A stretch of 64,000 nucleotides of DNA. It comes from Sphingosinicella sp. LHD-64. Its GTDB lineage: Bacteria; Pseudomonadota; Alphaproteobacteria; Sphingomonadales; Sphingomonadaceae. Position 1 is the first letter of the stretch. The number at the start of each line of letters is the position of its first letter. The position numbers and the translations under genes are program-made. The stretch lies in assembly GCF_031157375.1 (NCBI RefSeq), contig NZ_JAVIFV010000001.1:1-64000 (forward strand), read 5' to 3'. Under the pieces are notes generated by a model. That model searched no databases, was not told where the DNA came from, and saw only the letters and a list, made by a program, of their open reading frames with translations. Of this stretch, positions 55,116 to 63,955 are shown one piece after another.

Positions 55116-55642
55116 AACGCGGCCTGATCATCTGGGTGCCGCTGGCGGTCTTCGTCGTCTTCCTCGGCTTCGTCGCCTGGGGCCTCTACGCGCCGGCCGA
55201 CCGCAACATCCAGTCGGCGCTGATCGGCCAGAATGTGCCGGAATTCGCGCTCCAGCCGAGCCTCCCCGGTCAGCCCGGCCTCTCCAGCGCATCGCTGCGC
55301 CGCGGCCAGCCACGCGTGGTCAACATCTTCGCCAGCTGGTGCATCCCGTGTCGGGCCGAGGCGGCGCAGCTCGAGGAGCTGGCGCGGCGCGGCGTGCCGA
55401 TCGACGGCGTCGCGGTACGCGACCGGCCGGAGGATCTTCAGGCCTTCCTTGCGACCTACGGCAACCCGTTCCAGTCGATCGGCGCCGACACCGACCGCCG
55501 GGTCCAGCTCGCGCTCGGTTCGGCCGGCGTGCCGGAGACCTTCGTAATCGACGGCAACGGCGTCATCCGCCACCAGCATATCGGCGCGATCATGCCGCAG
55601 GACGTCCCGGCGATCGTCACGGCCTGGGAGGCGGCGCGATGA
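55112..55642 (+). CDS. ccmG: thiol:disulfide interchange protein CcmG (DsbE)
   Basis: A 176-residue thioredoxin-fold protein anchored by an N-terminal helix (IIWVPLAVFVVFLGFVAWGL). The active site is FASWCIPCRAEAAQ with C77 and C80. It keeps apocytochrome c or CcmH cysteines reduced in the periplasm. GVPETFVIDGNGVI contains the cis-proline (VPE). GTG start; ATGA overlap with ccmH. Confidence 0.95.
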   Translation: MKRGLIIWVPLAVFVVFLGFVAWGLYAPADRNIQSALIGQNVPEFALQPSLPGQPGLSSASLRRGQPRVVNIFASWCIPCRAEAAQLEELARRGVPIDGVAVRDRPEDLQAFLATYGNPFQSIGADTDRRVQLALGSAGVPETFVIDGNGVIRHQHIGAIMPQDVPAIVTAWEAAR

Positions 55643-56046
55643 GGGTGTTGCTGGCCGCCATCGCGCTCGTCGTCGCGGCCCCGGTCTTCGCCGATTCCCT
55701 GATGCCGGCCGCGCCCTATGCGAACCGGCAGCTGCCCGACCCGCGGCAGGAAGCGCAGGCCAAGGCGCTGATGGAAACGATCCGCTGCCTCGTCTGCCAG
55801 GGCCAGGCGATCTCGGACAGCGATGCGGAGATGGCCGGCGACATGCGCTCGCTGATTCGCACCCGCGTCCAGGCCGGCGAGAGCCCGGAGCAGATCCGCG
55901 ACTGGCTGGTGTCGCGCTACGGCAATTGGGTGACCTACAATCCGCCGCTCGGGTGGGACACATTTCTCCTCTATGCGGCGCCGTTCCTCTTCATCCTGTT
56001 CGGGCTGTTCCTCGCCCGCGGCCGCTTCAAGCGGAGAAAAGCGTGA
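55639..56046 (+). CDS. ccmH: cytochrome c-type biogenesis protein CcmH (CycL)
   Basis: A 135-residue protein with a signal peptide (MRVLLAAIALVVAAPVFA), a three-helix domain carrying the thiol pair C50/C53 in the family motif (IRCLVCQGQAISDSDAEMAGDMR) and a C-terminal membrane anchor (TFLLYAAPFLFILFGLFLA). It is the short form without the fused TPR domain, which is the separate next gene here. It shares one base with that start (TGATG). Confidence 0.95.
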   Translation: MRVLLAAIALVVAAPVFADSLMPAAPYANRQLPDPRQEAQAKALMETIRCLVCQGQAISDSDAEMAGDMRSLIRTRVQAGESPEQIRDWLVSRYGNWVTYNPPLGWDTFLLYAAPFLFILFGLFLARGRFKRRKA

Positions 56047-56744
56047 TGGGCTGGGCGATCATCCTCATCCTCGCGCTGCTCGTCTTCGCCGGACTGTGGC
56101 CGTTCATCGGCAAGGACAAGGGCGCGCTGCAGTTCCTCGGCGCAGCGCTGCTCGTCGCCCTCGCCGGCTATGCCTGGCAGGGTCGTCCGGCGCTTGCGGG
56201 GAGCCCCAAGCCGCCGCCCGAGCGGGTCAGGCAGGACGAGAGCGCCTTCGCCCAGACGCGCGAGGATATGCTCGGCCGGTTCGACAATGCGTCGCGCTGG
56301 CTCACCATCGCCGACAGCTACCAGCGCCGCGGCGACACCCGGAGCGGCGCGGAAATCCTCCAGAGCGCGCTGCGCCAGGCGCCGAGAGACGCCGATCTCT
56401 GGGTCGGCCTCGGCAATGCGCTGGTCGTCCACAGCGGCGGGATGATGAGCCCGGCGGCCCAGCTCGCCTTTGCCCGCGCCGAGCGGATCGCACCGGATCA
56501 TCCGGGCCCGCGCTTCTTCTACGGCCTGGCGCTCGCCCAGGGCGGCAATTTCGACCAGGCCGAGCAGATCTGGCGCCAGCTCCTCGCCGAAGCGCCGGCC
56601 GACGCGGAATATCGCGCCACGATCCAGGAGCGGCTCGATTCGCTGCAGCAGGCGCGCGCGATGGGACAGATTCCAAGCGCGCCACAGCGACCGAACGGAC
56701 CGCCTTCAGAAGGCGAGGGGACCCCCACTCCCGAAGCGCGGTAG
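56046..56744 (+). CDS. ccmI: cytochrome c maturation TPR protein CcmI (CycH)
   Basis: A 232-residue apocytochrome c chaperone. Two N-terminal TM helices (WAIILILALLVFAGLWPFIG and LQFLGAALLVALAGYAW) and a TPR domain at about 75-200 (RWLTIADSYQRRGDTRSGAEILQSAL; ADLWVGLGNALVV; PRFFYGLALAQGGNFDQAEQIWRQLLAEAP). A Pro-rich tail follows. An in-frame GTG one codon earlier is possible. It ends the ccm operon and meets the AraC-type gene tail to tail with no gap. Confidence 0.9.
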   Translation: MGWAIILILALLVFAGLWPFIGKDKGALQFLGAALLVALAGYAWQGRPALAGSPKPPPERVRQDESAFAQTREDMLGRFDNASRWLTIADSYQRRGDTRSGAEILQSALRQAPRDADLWVGLGNALVVHSGGMMSPAAQLAFARAERIAPDHPGPRFFYGLALAQGGNFDQAEQIWRQLLAEAPADAEYRATIQERLDSLQQARAMGQIPSAPQRPNGPPSEGEGTPTPEAR

Positions 56745-57581
56745 TCAGGCCCGGCTTCTGATCCGCCCGGGACTCAATCCGAAGATGGCCGCGACGTCGC
56801 GGGTCATATGGCTCTGGTCGGCATAGCCGGCTGCCAGGCTGATCTCCGCCAATGGTGCGTCGTCGCCAACGATCTCGAGGAATGCGCGCCTTGCCCTGGC
56901 GCAGGCCCGGAATTCGCCGATGCTGCAGTTTCTATGCCGCCGGAACAGGCGGGTGAGCGTGGTCACATGGACACCGGCATCCTCGGCGAGGTCCGCAAGC
57001 GGGACCCGCATCTCCTCACGCAGGCGTCCTTCCACCCGCTTCAACCATGCCGGCTCCGCCCTCCGCCCGTCCCCGTCCCCGCTGAACAGGCATGCCGCGA
57101 GTTCCGCGGCCAAGGCTTCGAACACGAATTCGTCGGCTCCGGTCCAGAGAGCGCAATAGAGCGCGCCGAGGGCCAGATAAGCCTGGTCCTCGTCCAGGGT
57201 CGCAATGTCGTCATCGCATCCGCGCGGCATATCGATGTCGCGAAGCAAGGCCGGATCGAGCTGCAAACACAGGAACGTCGCGCCGTCTCGGCCGATCTCG
57301 TCGCGATGCTGGAAGGCGCCAGGATGATAGACGGCGGTGCTGCGCCCGAACTCGATTTCGCGGGTCCGGGTCCGGGACACGTACGACCCCTTCAGCAACA
57401 TGCTGACGAACGGCCAGTCGTGGGCGTGTTCCGGCAGAGCGCGCGCCTCGACATGGGCGACCGCGGAGAGGTGGCAGCGCGGGGCGGTGGCGCTGCGCGC
57501 GACCTGTCCGAGATAGGCGCCCACGGCCAGCCGGTCCCGCGTTCCGGGCGTGCCTTCGCACGATGGGCACTGCGCAGCCAT
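56745..57581 (-). CDS. AraC-family transcriptional regulator
   Basis: A 278-residue regulator. The N-terminal part is cupin-like (HDWPFVSMLLKGSYVSRTRTR, YHPGAFQHRDEI), and the C-terminal ~100 residues are the double helix-turn-helix AraC domain (VPLADLAEDAGVHVTTLTRLFRRHRNCSIGEF; APLAEISLAAGYADQSHMTRDVAAIFGLSPGRIR). The ATG at 57581 with GGAG upstream was chosen; an in-frame TTG 21 codons earlier (57644) has no ribosome site. An N-terminal C-P-S-C pair (AAQCPSCEG) is unusual for the family and may bind metal. Divergent from the MBL-fold gene, its likely target. Confidence 0.9.
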   Translation of the reverse strand: MAAQCPSCEGTPGTRDRLAVGAYLGQVARSATAPRCHLSAVAHVEARALPEHAHDWPFVSMLLKGSYVSRTRTREIEFGRSTAVYHPGAFQHRDEIGRDGATFLCLQLDPALLRDIDMPRGCDDDIATLDEDQAYLALGALYCALWTGADEFVFEALAAELAACLFSGDGDGRRAEPAWLKRVEGRLREEMRVPLADLAEDAGVHVTTLTRLFRRHRNCSIGEFRACARARRAFLEIVGDDAPLAEISLAAGYADQSHMTRDVAAIFGLSPGRIRSRA

Positions 57582-57615
57582 CCGTGTCCGCTCCGATGAT
57601 TCAAGACAGGGGCCG

Positions 57616-57644
57616 TTACAGCCCGCACGAAATGCGGCGGTCAA
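57616..57644 (-). promoter_or_regulatory. possible promoter of the AraC-type gene
   Basis: On the minus strand TTGACC (57644-57639), 17-base spacer, CTGTAA (57621-57616). It lies between the divergent AraC and MBL-fold genes. The spacer holds a short inverted repeat, CGCA/TGCG. The -10 is weak. Confidence 0.35.
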
Positions 57645-57661
57645 GTCAAAGGAGCGGGGTC

Positions 57662-59263
57662 ATGATATCGAGCCTCAAAGCAATCACCATCTTTGCGATC
57701 GTATTCGCTGCGACCGGCGCGTCGAGCGCCCATGCGCAGGCGGCCGATCGCCTGACGCGCATCGTCGAGGCCTATGGCGGCGCGGCGGCGCTGAACCGGG
57801 TCGGACAGGTTGAAATCGAATGGGCCGGATATGTCATCGGCCGATATCAAAGCCGTCGCACCGATCCGCCCTATGATCATCTGCCGATCCGGAGCTGGCT
57901 GGCATTGGATTTCGCGGCCGGACGGAGCGTCATCGATTCGATCGGCACCTATCCGGGAGAACTCAATTTCGGCTGGCGGGACGTCAATGACGGCGCGCGC
58001 CGGTGGTCGTTCAACACGATCTCACGCATCTATGCTGCCGGCAGCATGCATTCGCACGACGATCTCGTCCAGATGGCGACGAGCCGGATGCCGTGGATGC
58101 TGGCCCGGACGATGGCCGGCAATCCGGGCGCGTTCGCGCTGGCGGGGACGCGCGAACGTCGCGGCGTTACCTACGACCTGATCCGGCATGGGGAGTCGAC
58201 CCTCTGGGTCCACCCCGAAACGTCGCTTATCCATGCCGTCTCGTCGCGGAGTGGCGACCTGGTCGATGCCGAGACGGAGGTGGTCACCACCTATACGGAT
58301 TATTTCGAGCACGAAGGGGTGATGGTCAATCGCGGCTATCAGGTCTCGGTCGATGGCGAAGCGACGCGGGATCTCGAGCTCTATTCCCTGCGCTTCAATC
58401 ATGCGCTGGACGATCATCTGCGCGTGCCCGGCGGCTTCCTGCAGGTTCCGACCCTCGATGGCTATAACGGCGTCGCAGAGGTTGGCGTGCAGCGGATCGG
58501 CGACGGTGTCTTTCTGGCCGGCAGCGGCGACACGCGTGTGCTCTATGTCGAGTTCGCCGACCATTTCGTCGCGATGGAAGCCGGCGGGCTGCCCGACTAT
58601 GCGGAGCAGGCCTACAATGCCATGCGGCCTCATATGGGCAGCAAGCCGCTTCGTTACATCATCCCGACCCATCATCATGACGACCACGCAGTGGCCATCC
58701 ACTTCTACGCCCGGGTGGGCGCGACGATCCTGACCACCCGCGACAAGGAAGGCTTCATGCGGCGCCTGCTCACGCGCGCATGGGGCGACACGCCGCCGGT
58801 CACGAATGCCAGGTTCCGGTTCGTCGACGACCCTCGCCTGGTGCTGGAGGATTCGTCCAACCGGCTCGAAATCCACGTCTATCGGGACGCGCCGCATACG
58901 GAGAACATGCTCGTCGGCTATCTCGGCCGCGACCGCACCCTCTACACCTGCGATGTCTTCGTCGGCTGGACGGGGGGCGTCCGCCAGGGCGCGTCGCACG
59001 GGGTCCGGCATCTGGCGCGCTGGGTTGCCGCACGTCAGGCATCGGGCGGACTGGGGCCGGTCCGGCACCATGCGTCATGCCATGGCAACGGCTATAGCGC
59101 TGCCGAATTCGAGCAGATGCTCAGAACGGAGCGGACCATCGCGACGCTGCCGGGAAATCTCGCCCTGCCATCGGCGAGCTGGTTTGATCGCTACGGGCTT
59201 GCCGACGACGCGGCGCGCAATCCCCGTCGCGAACGCGTCTTCGATCCTACGCGCGCGCGTTGA
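57662..59263 (+). CDS. secreted metallo-beta-lactamase-fold hydrolase with long N-terminal domain
   Basis: A 533-residue exported protein. AAGGAG precedes the ATG; the signal peptide is about 1-26 (AIVFAATGASSAHAQ). Residues about 30-270 resemble the lipoprotein/outer-membrane-type domain that precedes some MBL folds (LTRIVEAYGGAAALNRVGQ). The MBL part has the zinc motif HxHxDH as H337, H339, D341, H342 (IPTHHHDDHA), a later D in LYTCDVF and His in DAPHTENM. Both zinc sites seem complete. Known relatives range from lactonases to alkylsulfatase-like proteins; substrate unknown. Probably controlled by the divergent AraC protein. Confidence 0.8.
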   Translation: MISSLKAITIFAIVFAATGASSAHAQAADRLTRIVEAYGGAAALNRVGQVEIEWAGYVIGRYQSRRTDPPYDHLPIRSWLALDFAAGRSVIDSIGTYPGELNFGWRDVNDGARRWSFNTISRIYAAGSMHSHDDLVQMATSRMPWMLARTMAGNPGAFALAGTRERRGVTYDLIRHGESTLWVHPETSLIHAVSSRSGDLVDAETEVVTTYTDYFEHEGVMVNRGYQVSVDGEATRDLELYSLRFNHALDDHLRVPGGFLQVPTLDGYNGVAEVGVQRIGDGVFLAGSGDTRVLYVEFADHFVAMEAGGLPDYAEQAYNAMRPHMGSKPLRYIIPTHHHDDHAVAIHFYARVGATILTTRDKEGFMRRLLTRAWGDTPPVTNARFRFVDDPRLVLEDSSNRLEIHVYRDAPHTENMLVGYLGRDRTLYTCDVFVGWTGGVRQGASHGVRHLARWVAARQASGGLGPVRHHASCHGNGYSAAEFEQMLRTERTIATLPGNLALPSASWFDRYGLADDAARNPRRERVFDPTRAR

Positions 59264-59311
59264 ATTCGCCTGTGTCGAAGACCCTCCCCGCAAAGGAGGA
59301 GGGGATTGGCG

Positions 59312-60412
59312 TCAGGCCGCCTCGTAGGGCAGGCCGAGCGCATCGGCGACGGCCTCGTAGCGGATTTTCCCGCCCGATACGTTGAGGCCCGCCGCGAGGT
59401 GCGGATCGGCCTTCATCGCCGCCTCGGCGCCGAGGTTGGCGAGCTTCAGCGCGAAGGGCAGGGTGGCGTTGTTGAGCGCCAGGGCCGAGGTGCGGGCGAC
59501 CGCTCCCGGCATGTTGGCGACACAATAGTGGATCACGCCGTCGATCTCGTAGACGGGGTCGCTGTGGGTCGTCGCGTGGCTGGTCTCGAAGCAGCCACCC
59601 TGGTCGATCGCGATGTCGACGAGCACCGAGCCGCGCTTCATCGTCTTCAGCATGTCGCGGGTGACGAGCTTCGGCGCCGCCGCACCTGGCACGAGCACCG
59701 CGCCGATGACGAGATGGGCCTGGCGCACCGCCGCGGCGATCGCCGCCTTGCTGGCATAGACGGTCTTGATCTGGCTCGAGAAGAACATGTCGAGCTCGGC
59801 GAGGCGGGCGTTCGAGATGTCGTAGATGGTGACGTCGGCGCGCATGCCGACCGCCATCTGCGCCGCGTTGACGCCGGCGACGCCGCCGCCGAGGATCGCG
59901 ACCCGCGCCGGCGCGACGCCGGGGACGCCGCCGAGCAGCACGCCGCGGCCGCCCTGCTCCTTCTCGAGATAATGGGCACCGACCTGGACCGACATCCGGC
60001 CGGCGACCTCGCTCATCGGCTTCAGGAGGGGCAGTGAGCCGTCCTTCGCCGTCACCGTCTCATAGGCGATGCAGGTGGCGCCCGACGCGATCAGGCCCCT
60101 GGTCTGTTCGGGATCGGGGGCGAGGTGGAGATAGGTGAAGAGGAGGTGACGCGGCTCCAGCATGGCGATCTCGACCGCCTGCGGCTCCTTCACCTTCACG
60201 ATCATGTCGGCGGCGGCGAACACATCGGCGGCAGTGCCGAGGATCTTCGCGCCCGCCTCGACATAGTCGGCATCCTCGAAATCGATACCGGCACCTGCGT
60301 TGGTCTCGACGACCACCTCGTGTCCGGCCGCCACCAGCTCGGCCACCGACGGCGGGGTCAGGCCGACGCGATATTCGTGATTCTTGATTTCCTTGGGAAC
60401 GCCGATACGCAT
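59312..60412 (-). CDS. ald: alanine dehydrogenase
   Basis: NAD-dependent enzyme of 366 residues interconverting L-alanine and pyruvate plus ammonia. The N-terminus MRIGVPKEIKNHEYRVGLTP is the family signature. Substrate residues are in VKVKEPQ and FTYLHLA; the Rossmann motif is VAILGGGVAGVNAAQMAVGM; the proton-relay region is VDIAIDQGGCFETSHATTHSDP. AAGGAGAGG lies 6 bases upstream of the ATG, which excludes the 24-codon extension. It is divergent from an Lrp/AsnC regulator, the usual controller of ald. It converges on the MBL-fold gene. Confidence 0.97.
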   Translation of the reverse strand: MRIGVPKEIKNHEYRVGLTPPSVAELVAAGHEVVVETNAGAGIDFEDADYVEAGAKILGTAADVFAAADMIVKVKEPQAVEIAMLEPRHLLFTYLHLAPDPEQTRGLIASGATCIAYETVTAKDGSLPLLKPMSEVAGRMSVQVGAHYLEKEQGGRGVLLGGVPGVAPARVAILGGGVAGVNAAQMAVGMRADVTIYDISNARLAELDMFFSSQIKTVYASKAAIAAAVRQAHLVIGAVLVPGAAAPKLVTRDMLKTMKRGSVLVDIAIDQGGCFETSHATTHSDPVYEIDGVIHYCVANMPGAVARTSALALNNATLPFALKLANLGAEAAMKADPHLAAGLNVSGGKIRYEAVADALGLPYEAA

Positions 60413-60507
60413 GTTGCCTCTCCTTGAAGCGGATGGCGCGCAATACGCGATTCGCGCCGGGAAGTGCTTGCGAATGCGCGTCACCTGCCGCGGTTATTCG
60501 CAACACT

Positions 60508-60537
60508 ATTGCGCAATCCACATTTTGTCTGCAAAAT
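60508..60537. promoter_or_regulatory. operator/promoter between ald and the Lrp-type regulator
   Basis: Two palindromes lie side by side: ATTGCGCAAT (60508-60517) and ATTTTG-TCTG-CAAAAT (60522-60537). TTGCGC (60509-60514), 17 bases, CAAAAT (60532-60537) makes a promoter towards the regulator, with a start near its GTG (60546), so that mRNA may be leaderless. Lrp-type dimers bind such symmetric sites. Confidence 0.5.
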
Positions 60538-60545
60538 GATCCATC

Positions 60546-60986
60546 GTGGATAGCATCGACCGCAAGATTATCGAACTGCTCGCCGCCGACTCAGGCCTGA
60601 CCAGCGAGCAGCTCGGGGCACGTGTGGGTCTCTCGCCCTCGGCGGCGCATCGGCGGGTGAAGGCGCTGGAGGAGGCGGGGCTGATCCTGGGCTACCGGGC
60701 GCGGCTCTCGCCGGCGGCGCGGGGCAATCCGTCGACCGTTTTCCTCTCGGTGACCCTGGTCGATCAGCGTCAGGCGACGATGATGGCATTCGAGGCAGCG
60801 CTCGCTCGCACGACGCAGGTCTGCGAGGCGCATCTGATGAGCGGCCAATCCGACTATCTGGTCAAGGTGCTCGTCCCGGAAAGCGACAGCTACGAGCGTG
60901 TCCACCGCGAAATTCTCTCGACTTTGCCGGGTGTTCACCGTCTGGTGACGCAGTTCACCATCCGCACGTTGACGGCGGGCGATTGA
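60546..60986 (+). CDS. Lrp/AsnC-family transcriptional regulator (AldR-like)
   Basis: A 146-residue regulator. N-terminal helix-turn-helix (IDRKIIELLAADSGLTSEQLGARVGLSPSAAHRRVKALEEAGLI) and C-terminal RAM ligand-binding domain (STVFLSVTLVDQRQATMMAFEAALARTTQVCEAHLMSGQSDYLVKVLVPE). It likely binds alanine or another amino acid and controls the divergent ald gene, as in AldR systems. The start is a GTG with no Shine-Dalgarno; a candidate promoter places the transcript start at or near this codon. Confidence 0.92.
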   Translation: MDSIDRKIIELLAADSGLTSEQLGARVGLSPSAAHRRVKALEEAGLILGYRARLSPAARGNPSTVFLSVTLVDQRQATMMAFEAALARTTQVCEAHLMSGQSDYLVKVLVPESDSYERVHREILSTLPGVHRLVTQFTIRTLTAGD

Positions 60987-61093
60987 CCGGCCCCGCATCA
61001 TTGCTGCGGGATGAACGAGATGCTAGGGGCCGCTTCGCCTTGGCGGGGTCAGGGTAGGCAAAAGGAAAGTCGGACGTTCAGCGTTCCTGACCG

Positions 61094-63022
61094 ATGAGCG
61101 AAACCACCGCCACCGAAGCGCCCGCGGATCCCTCCGCAGTGGCGCACCGCCACAATGGCATCGTCCGGCTCGCCGTCGGCGCGGTCGGCATCGTGTTCGG
61201 CGACATCGGCACCAGCCCGATCTACGCGTTCCGCGAGACCTTCGCCGGCCACCACGAGCTCGCCCACGGCCAGCCCGAGATCGTCGGTGTGCTCAGCCTG
61301 ATCTTCTGGTCGATGATGATCGTGGTGTCGCTGAAATATGTCAGCGTCATCATGCGCGCCGACAACAAGGGGGAGGGCGGCAGCCTTGCCCTGCTTGCGC
61401 TGATCAGCCGCTCCGGCGAGGGCCGCAAATGGACCACCGGGATCGTCCTCCTCGGCGTCTTCGCCTGCTCGCTCTTTTACGGCGATTCGATGATCACGCC
61501 GGCCATTTCGGTGCTCTCGGCGGTCGAGGGCATCACCACCGTCCAGGCCGATCTGGCGCCCTATGTGCTGCCGATCGCGGTGGGCATCCTGGTGGGCCTC
61601 TTCACCATCCAGGCAACCGGGACGGCGCGGGTCGGGCTGTTCTTCGGGCCGATCATGCTGATCTACTTCCTGACGATCTCGGTGCTCGGCATCATCCATA
61701 TCGTCGGTTCGCCGGGGATCATCCTGGAGACGGTCAACCCGGTCAACGCCGTCAACTTCTTCATGATCGACGGCTGGCGCGCCTTCCTGGCGCTGGGTTC
61801 GGTCGTGCTGGCGGTGACCGGCGCCGAGGCGCTCTATGCCGACATGGGCCATTTCGGGCGCAAGCCGATCGGCATTTCCTGGCTCGCCTTCGTCATGCCC
61901 GCACTGATGTTGAACTATATGGGCCAGGGCGCAATGATCCTGTCGCTCGATCCCGCCGCGGCCGACGAGGCGATCCGCAATCCCTTCTTCATGCTCGCGC
62001 CCGAAGAGATGCGTCTGCCGCTCGTCATCCTCGCCACCATGGCCACGGTGATCGCCAGCCAGGCGGTCATCTCCGGCGCCTTCTCGGTGACGCAGCAGGC
62101 GATGCATCTCGGCTTCATCCCGCGCCTCAGAATCCGCCACACCAGCGAGGCGGCGATGGGCCAGATCTACATTCCGGTGATCAACTGGGCGCTGATGGTC
62201 GCGGTCATCATGCTCGTCCTCTTCTTCCAGACGTCGAGCAACCTCGCCGCGGCCTATGGCATCGCGGTGACCGGTGCGATGTTCATCGACACCTGCCTGC
62301 TCGCCGTCGTCCTCTTCCATCTGTGGAAGTGGAAGCCCTGGCTCGCGATCCCCGTGCTGGCGCTCTTCTTCCTGGTCGACATCGCCTATTTCGCGGCGAA
62401 CCTCACCAAGGTGCCGGACGGCGGCTGGTTCCCGCTGCTGATCGGCCTCTTCTGCTTCACCCTGCTCACCACCTGGGCGCGCGGACGCAAGCTGATGATC
62501 CAGCGGATGAACGAGGCGGCGATGCCGGCCTCGATCTTCATCAAGTCCGCCGCCGGCAGCGCGACCCGCGTGCCGGGCACGGCGGTCTTCATGACGACCT
62601 CACCGGACGGCATCCCGCACGCGCTCCTCCACAACCTCAAGCACAACAAGGTGCTGCACGAGCGGGTGATGCTGCTCACCGTCCGGATCGAGGACGTGCC
62701 CTATGTCGAGGAGAAGAAGCGCTTCGAGCTCACCAACCTGGGCACTGGCTTCTACCGCCTCATCATCCGCTACGGCTTCATGCAGGAAACCGACGTGCCG
62801 GCGGCGCTGGTCCGGGTCGAAAGCTGCGGCCCCGAGTTCAAGATGATGGACACGAGCTTCTTCCTCGCGCGTCAGACCCTGCTCGCGTCGGATCGGCCGG
62901 GCATGGCGATCTGGCGCGAGAAATTGTTCGCCTGGATGCTGCGCAACGCCGAAAGCGCGATGGAGTTCTTCAAGCTGCCGCCGAACCGCGTCGTCGAGCT
63001 GGGCTCCCAGGTGGAGATTTGA
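61094..63022 (+). CDS. kup: low-affinity potassium uptake protein Kup (KUP/HAK/KT family)
   Basis: A 642-residue membrane transporter for potassium/proton symport with about 12 TM helices. The family signature [17 protein letters not shown] is in TM1, with [13 protein letters not shown] after TM2 and [18 protein letters not shown] later; [12 protein letters not shown] is a conserved loop. The C-terminal ~180 residues form the soluble domain ([26 protein letters not shown]). Length is normal. The first ATG has no strong ribosome site. Confidence 0.95.
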   Translation: MSETTATEAPADPSAVAHRHNGIVRLAVGAVGIVFGDIGTSPIYAFRETFAGHHELAHGQPEIVGVLSLIFWSMMIVVSLKYVSVIMRADNKGEGGSLALLALISRSGEGRKWTTGIVLLGVFACSLFYGDSMITPAISVLSAVEGITTVQADLAPYVLPIAVGILVGLFTIQATGTARVGLFFGPIMLIYFLTISVLGIIHIVGSPGIILETVNPVNAVNFFMIDGWRAFLALGSVVLAVTGAEALYADMGHFGRKPIGISWLAFVMPALMLNYMGQGAMILSLDPAAADEAIRNPFFMLAPEEMRLPLVILATMATVIASQAVISGAFSVTQQAMHLGFIPRLRIRHTSEAAMGQIYIPVINWALMVAVIMLVLFFQTSSNLAAAYGIAVTGAMFIDTCLLAVVLFHLWKWKPWLAIPVLALFFLVDIAYFAANLTKVPDGGWFPLLIGLFCFTLLTTWARGRKLMIQRMNEAAMPASIFIKSAAGSATRVPGTAVFMTTSPDGIPHALLHNLKHNKVLHERVMLLTVRIEDVPYVEEKKRFELTNLGTGFYRLIIRYGFMQETDVPAALVRVESCGPEFKMMDTSFFLARQTLLASDRPGMAIWREKLFAWMLRNAESAMEFFKLPPNRVVELGSQVEI

Positions 63023-63032
63023 GGGTCGGGAT

Positions 63033-63536
63033 TTGACCGGGCCGCTCATCGTCACCGCCTTGTTCGCCCCGGGAGATGACGGCTGGCTCCAGGAGCTGCG
63101 GCGCACCCATTATCCGCCCGGGCTGAACCGGGTCGCCGCGCACCTCACCCTGTTCCGCCATCTGCCGCCGAGCCTCGAAGCCGAGCTCTCGGCCCGCCTT
63201 GCCGCCGCCACGAACGCGCCTCCGCCTGAAGCGGAGATTGCCGGTATCATGGATCTGGGAGAGGGGACGGCGTTGCGCGTCGAGAGCCCTGACCTCGCCG
63301 GCATCCGCACGTCGCTCGCCGAGGCCCTTCACGGCCTCCTGACGCCGCAGGACCAGACGCCCTTCGACGCCCACATTACGATCCAGAACAAGGTGCCGCC
63401 TCGGGATGCGCGCCGGCTCCAGCAGCACTTGCGCACCACTTTCATACCGCGCCCGCTTCGCATCCGGGCGCTCGCCTCCTGGCGCTATCAGGGCGGTCCC
63501 TGGGAGCCGCTCAAGACCCACCCGTTCCGGCGCTAG
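63033..63536 (+). CDS. 2H phosphoesterase / 2'-5' RNA ligase family protein
   Basis: A 167-residue protein of the 2H phosphoesterase superfamily. The two His-x-Thr motifs are H37-L-T (VAAHLTLFRHLP) and H114-I-T (FDAHITIQNKV). Members act on 2',3'-cyclic phosphates or 2'-5' linkages in RNA; the precise reaction is not assigned. TTG start, 10 bases after the kup stop, suggests co-transcription. Its stop overlaps that of the convergent gene in a shared CTAG. Confidence 0.82.
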   Translation: MTGPLIVTALFAPGDDGWLQELRRTHYPPGLNRVAAHLTLFRHLPPSLEAELSARLAAATNAPPPEAEIAGIMDLGEGTALRVESPDLAGIRTSLAEALHGLLTPQDQTPFDAHITIQNKVPPRDARRLQQHLRTTFIPRPLRIRALASWRYQGGPWEPLKTHPFRR

Positions 63537-63955
63537 TCGAGCTGCCCGATTCCCTCGCAGCTATAGTCGAATGCGGCGAGCCCGGCGTCGAGATAGCCGG
63601 CCAGCAACGGCATGTCGTTGAGTTCGTCCATCCGCTCCCCCGCATCCATGTCGCTCGCCTCCTCGAAGGCCTCGTCCCATTCGCTGGCGTCATAGGTGCC
63701 GCGGCCGATCCAGGCGAGCGCGAGCACTTCGGCGAGCTGGTCGTCGGCGAGGTCGTCGAGCACCGCCTGGACCTCCTCCTCCACGCTGTCGTTCACCTCG
63801 TCCTCGAGGACTGACATCGCCTCGCCATCTTCGTCGTCGATATCGTCGACATCTTCGGGATCCTCGTCCGGATCCTGTGCCGGCATTTGCGCCTCCAGCT
63901 CGCGGGCGCGGAGGATCAGGCGGCAAAGGGTTTCGAGAGGGGTCAGCAACTCCAT
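63533..63955 (-). CDS. acidic DUF3775-like protein
   Basis: A 140-residue cytoplasmic protein with a long acidic stretch (QDPDEDPEDVDDIDDEDGEA) and a C-terminal module reading LAEVLALAWIGRGTYDASEWDEAFEEA, which resembles DUF3775. No catalytic residues are apparent. Function unknown. It converges on the 2H-phosphoesterase gene and their stops overlap in CTAG. No further gene could be read between its start and the window end. Confidence 0.7.
   Translation of the reverse strand: MELLTPLETLCRLILRARELEAQMPAQDPDEDPEDVDDIDDEDGEAMSVLEDEVNDSVEEEVQAVLDDLADDQLAEVLALAWIGRGTYDASEWDEAFEEASDMDAGERMDELNDMPLLAGYLDAGLAAFDYSCEGIGQLD

Noticed and set aside
59283-59299. CCTCC / GGAGG hairpin between the MBL-fold and ald gene ends as a terminator
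   Set aside because: The stem is only five pairs and no T-tract is present on either strand.
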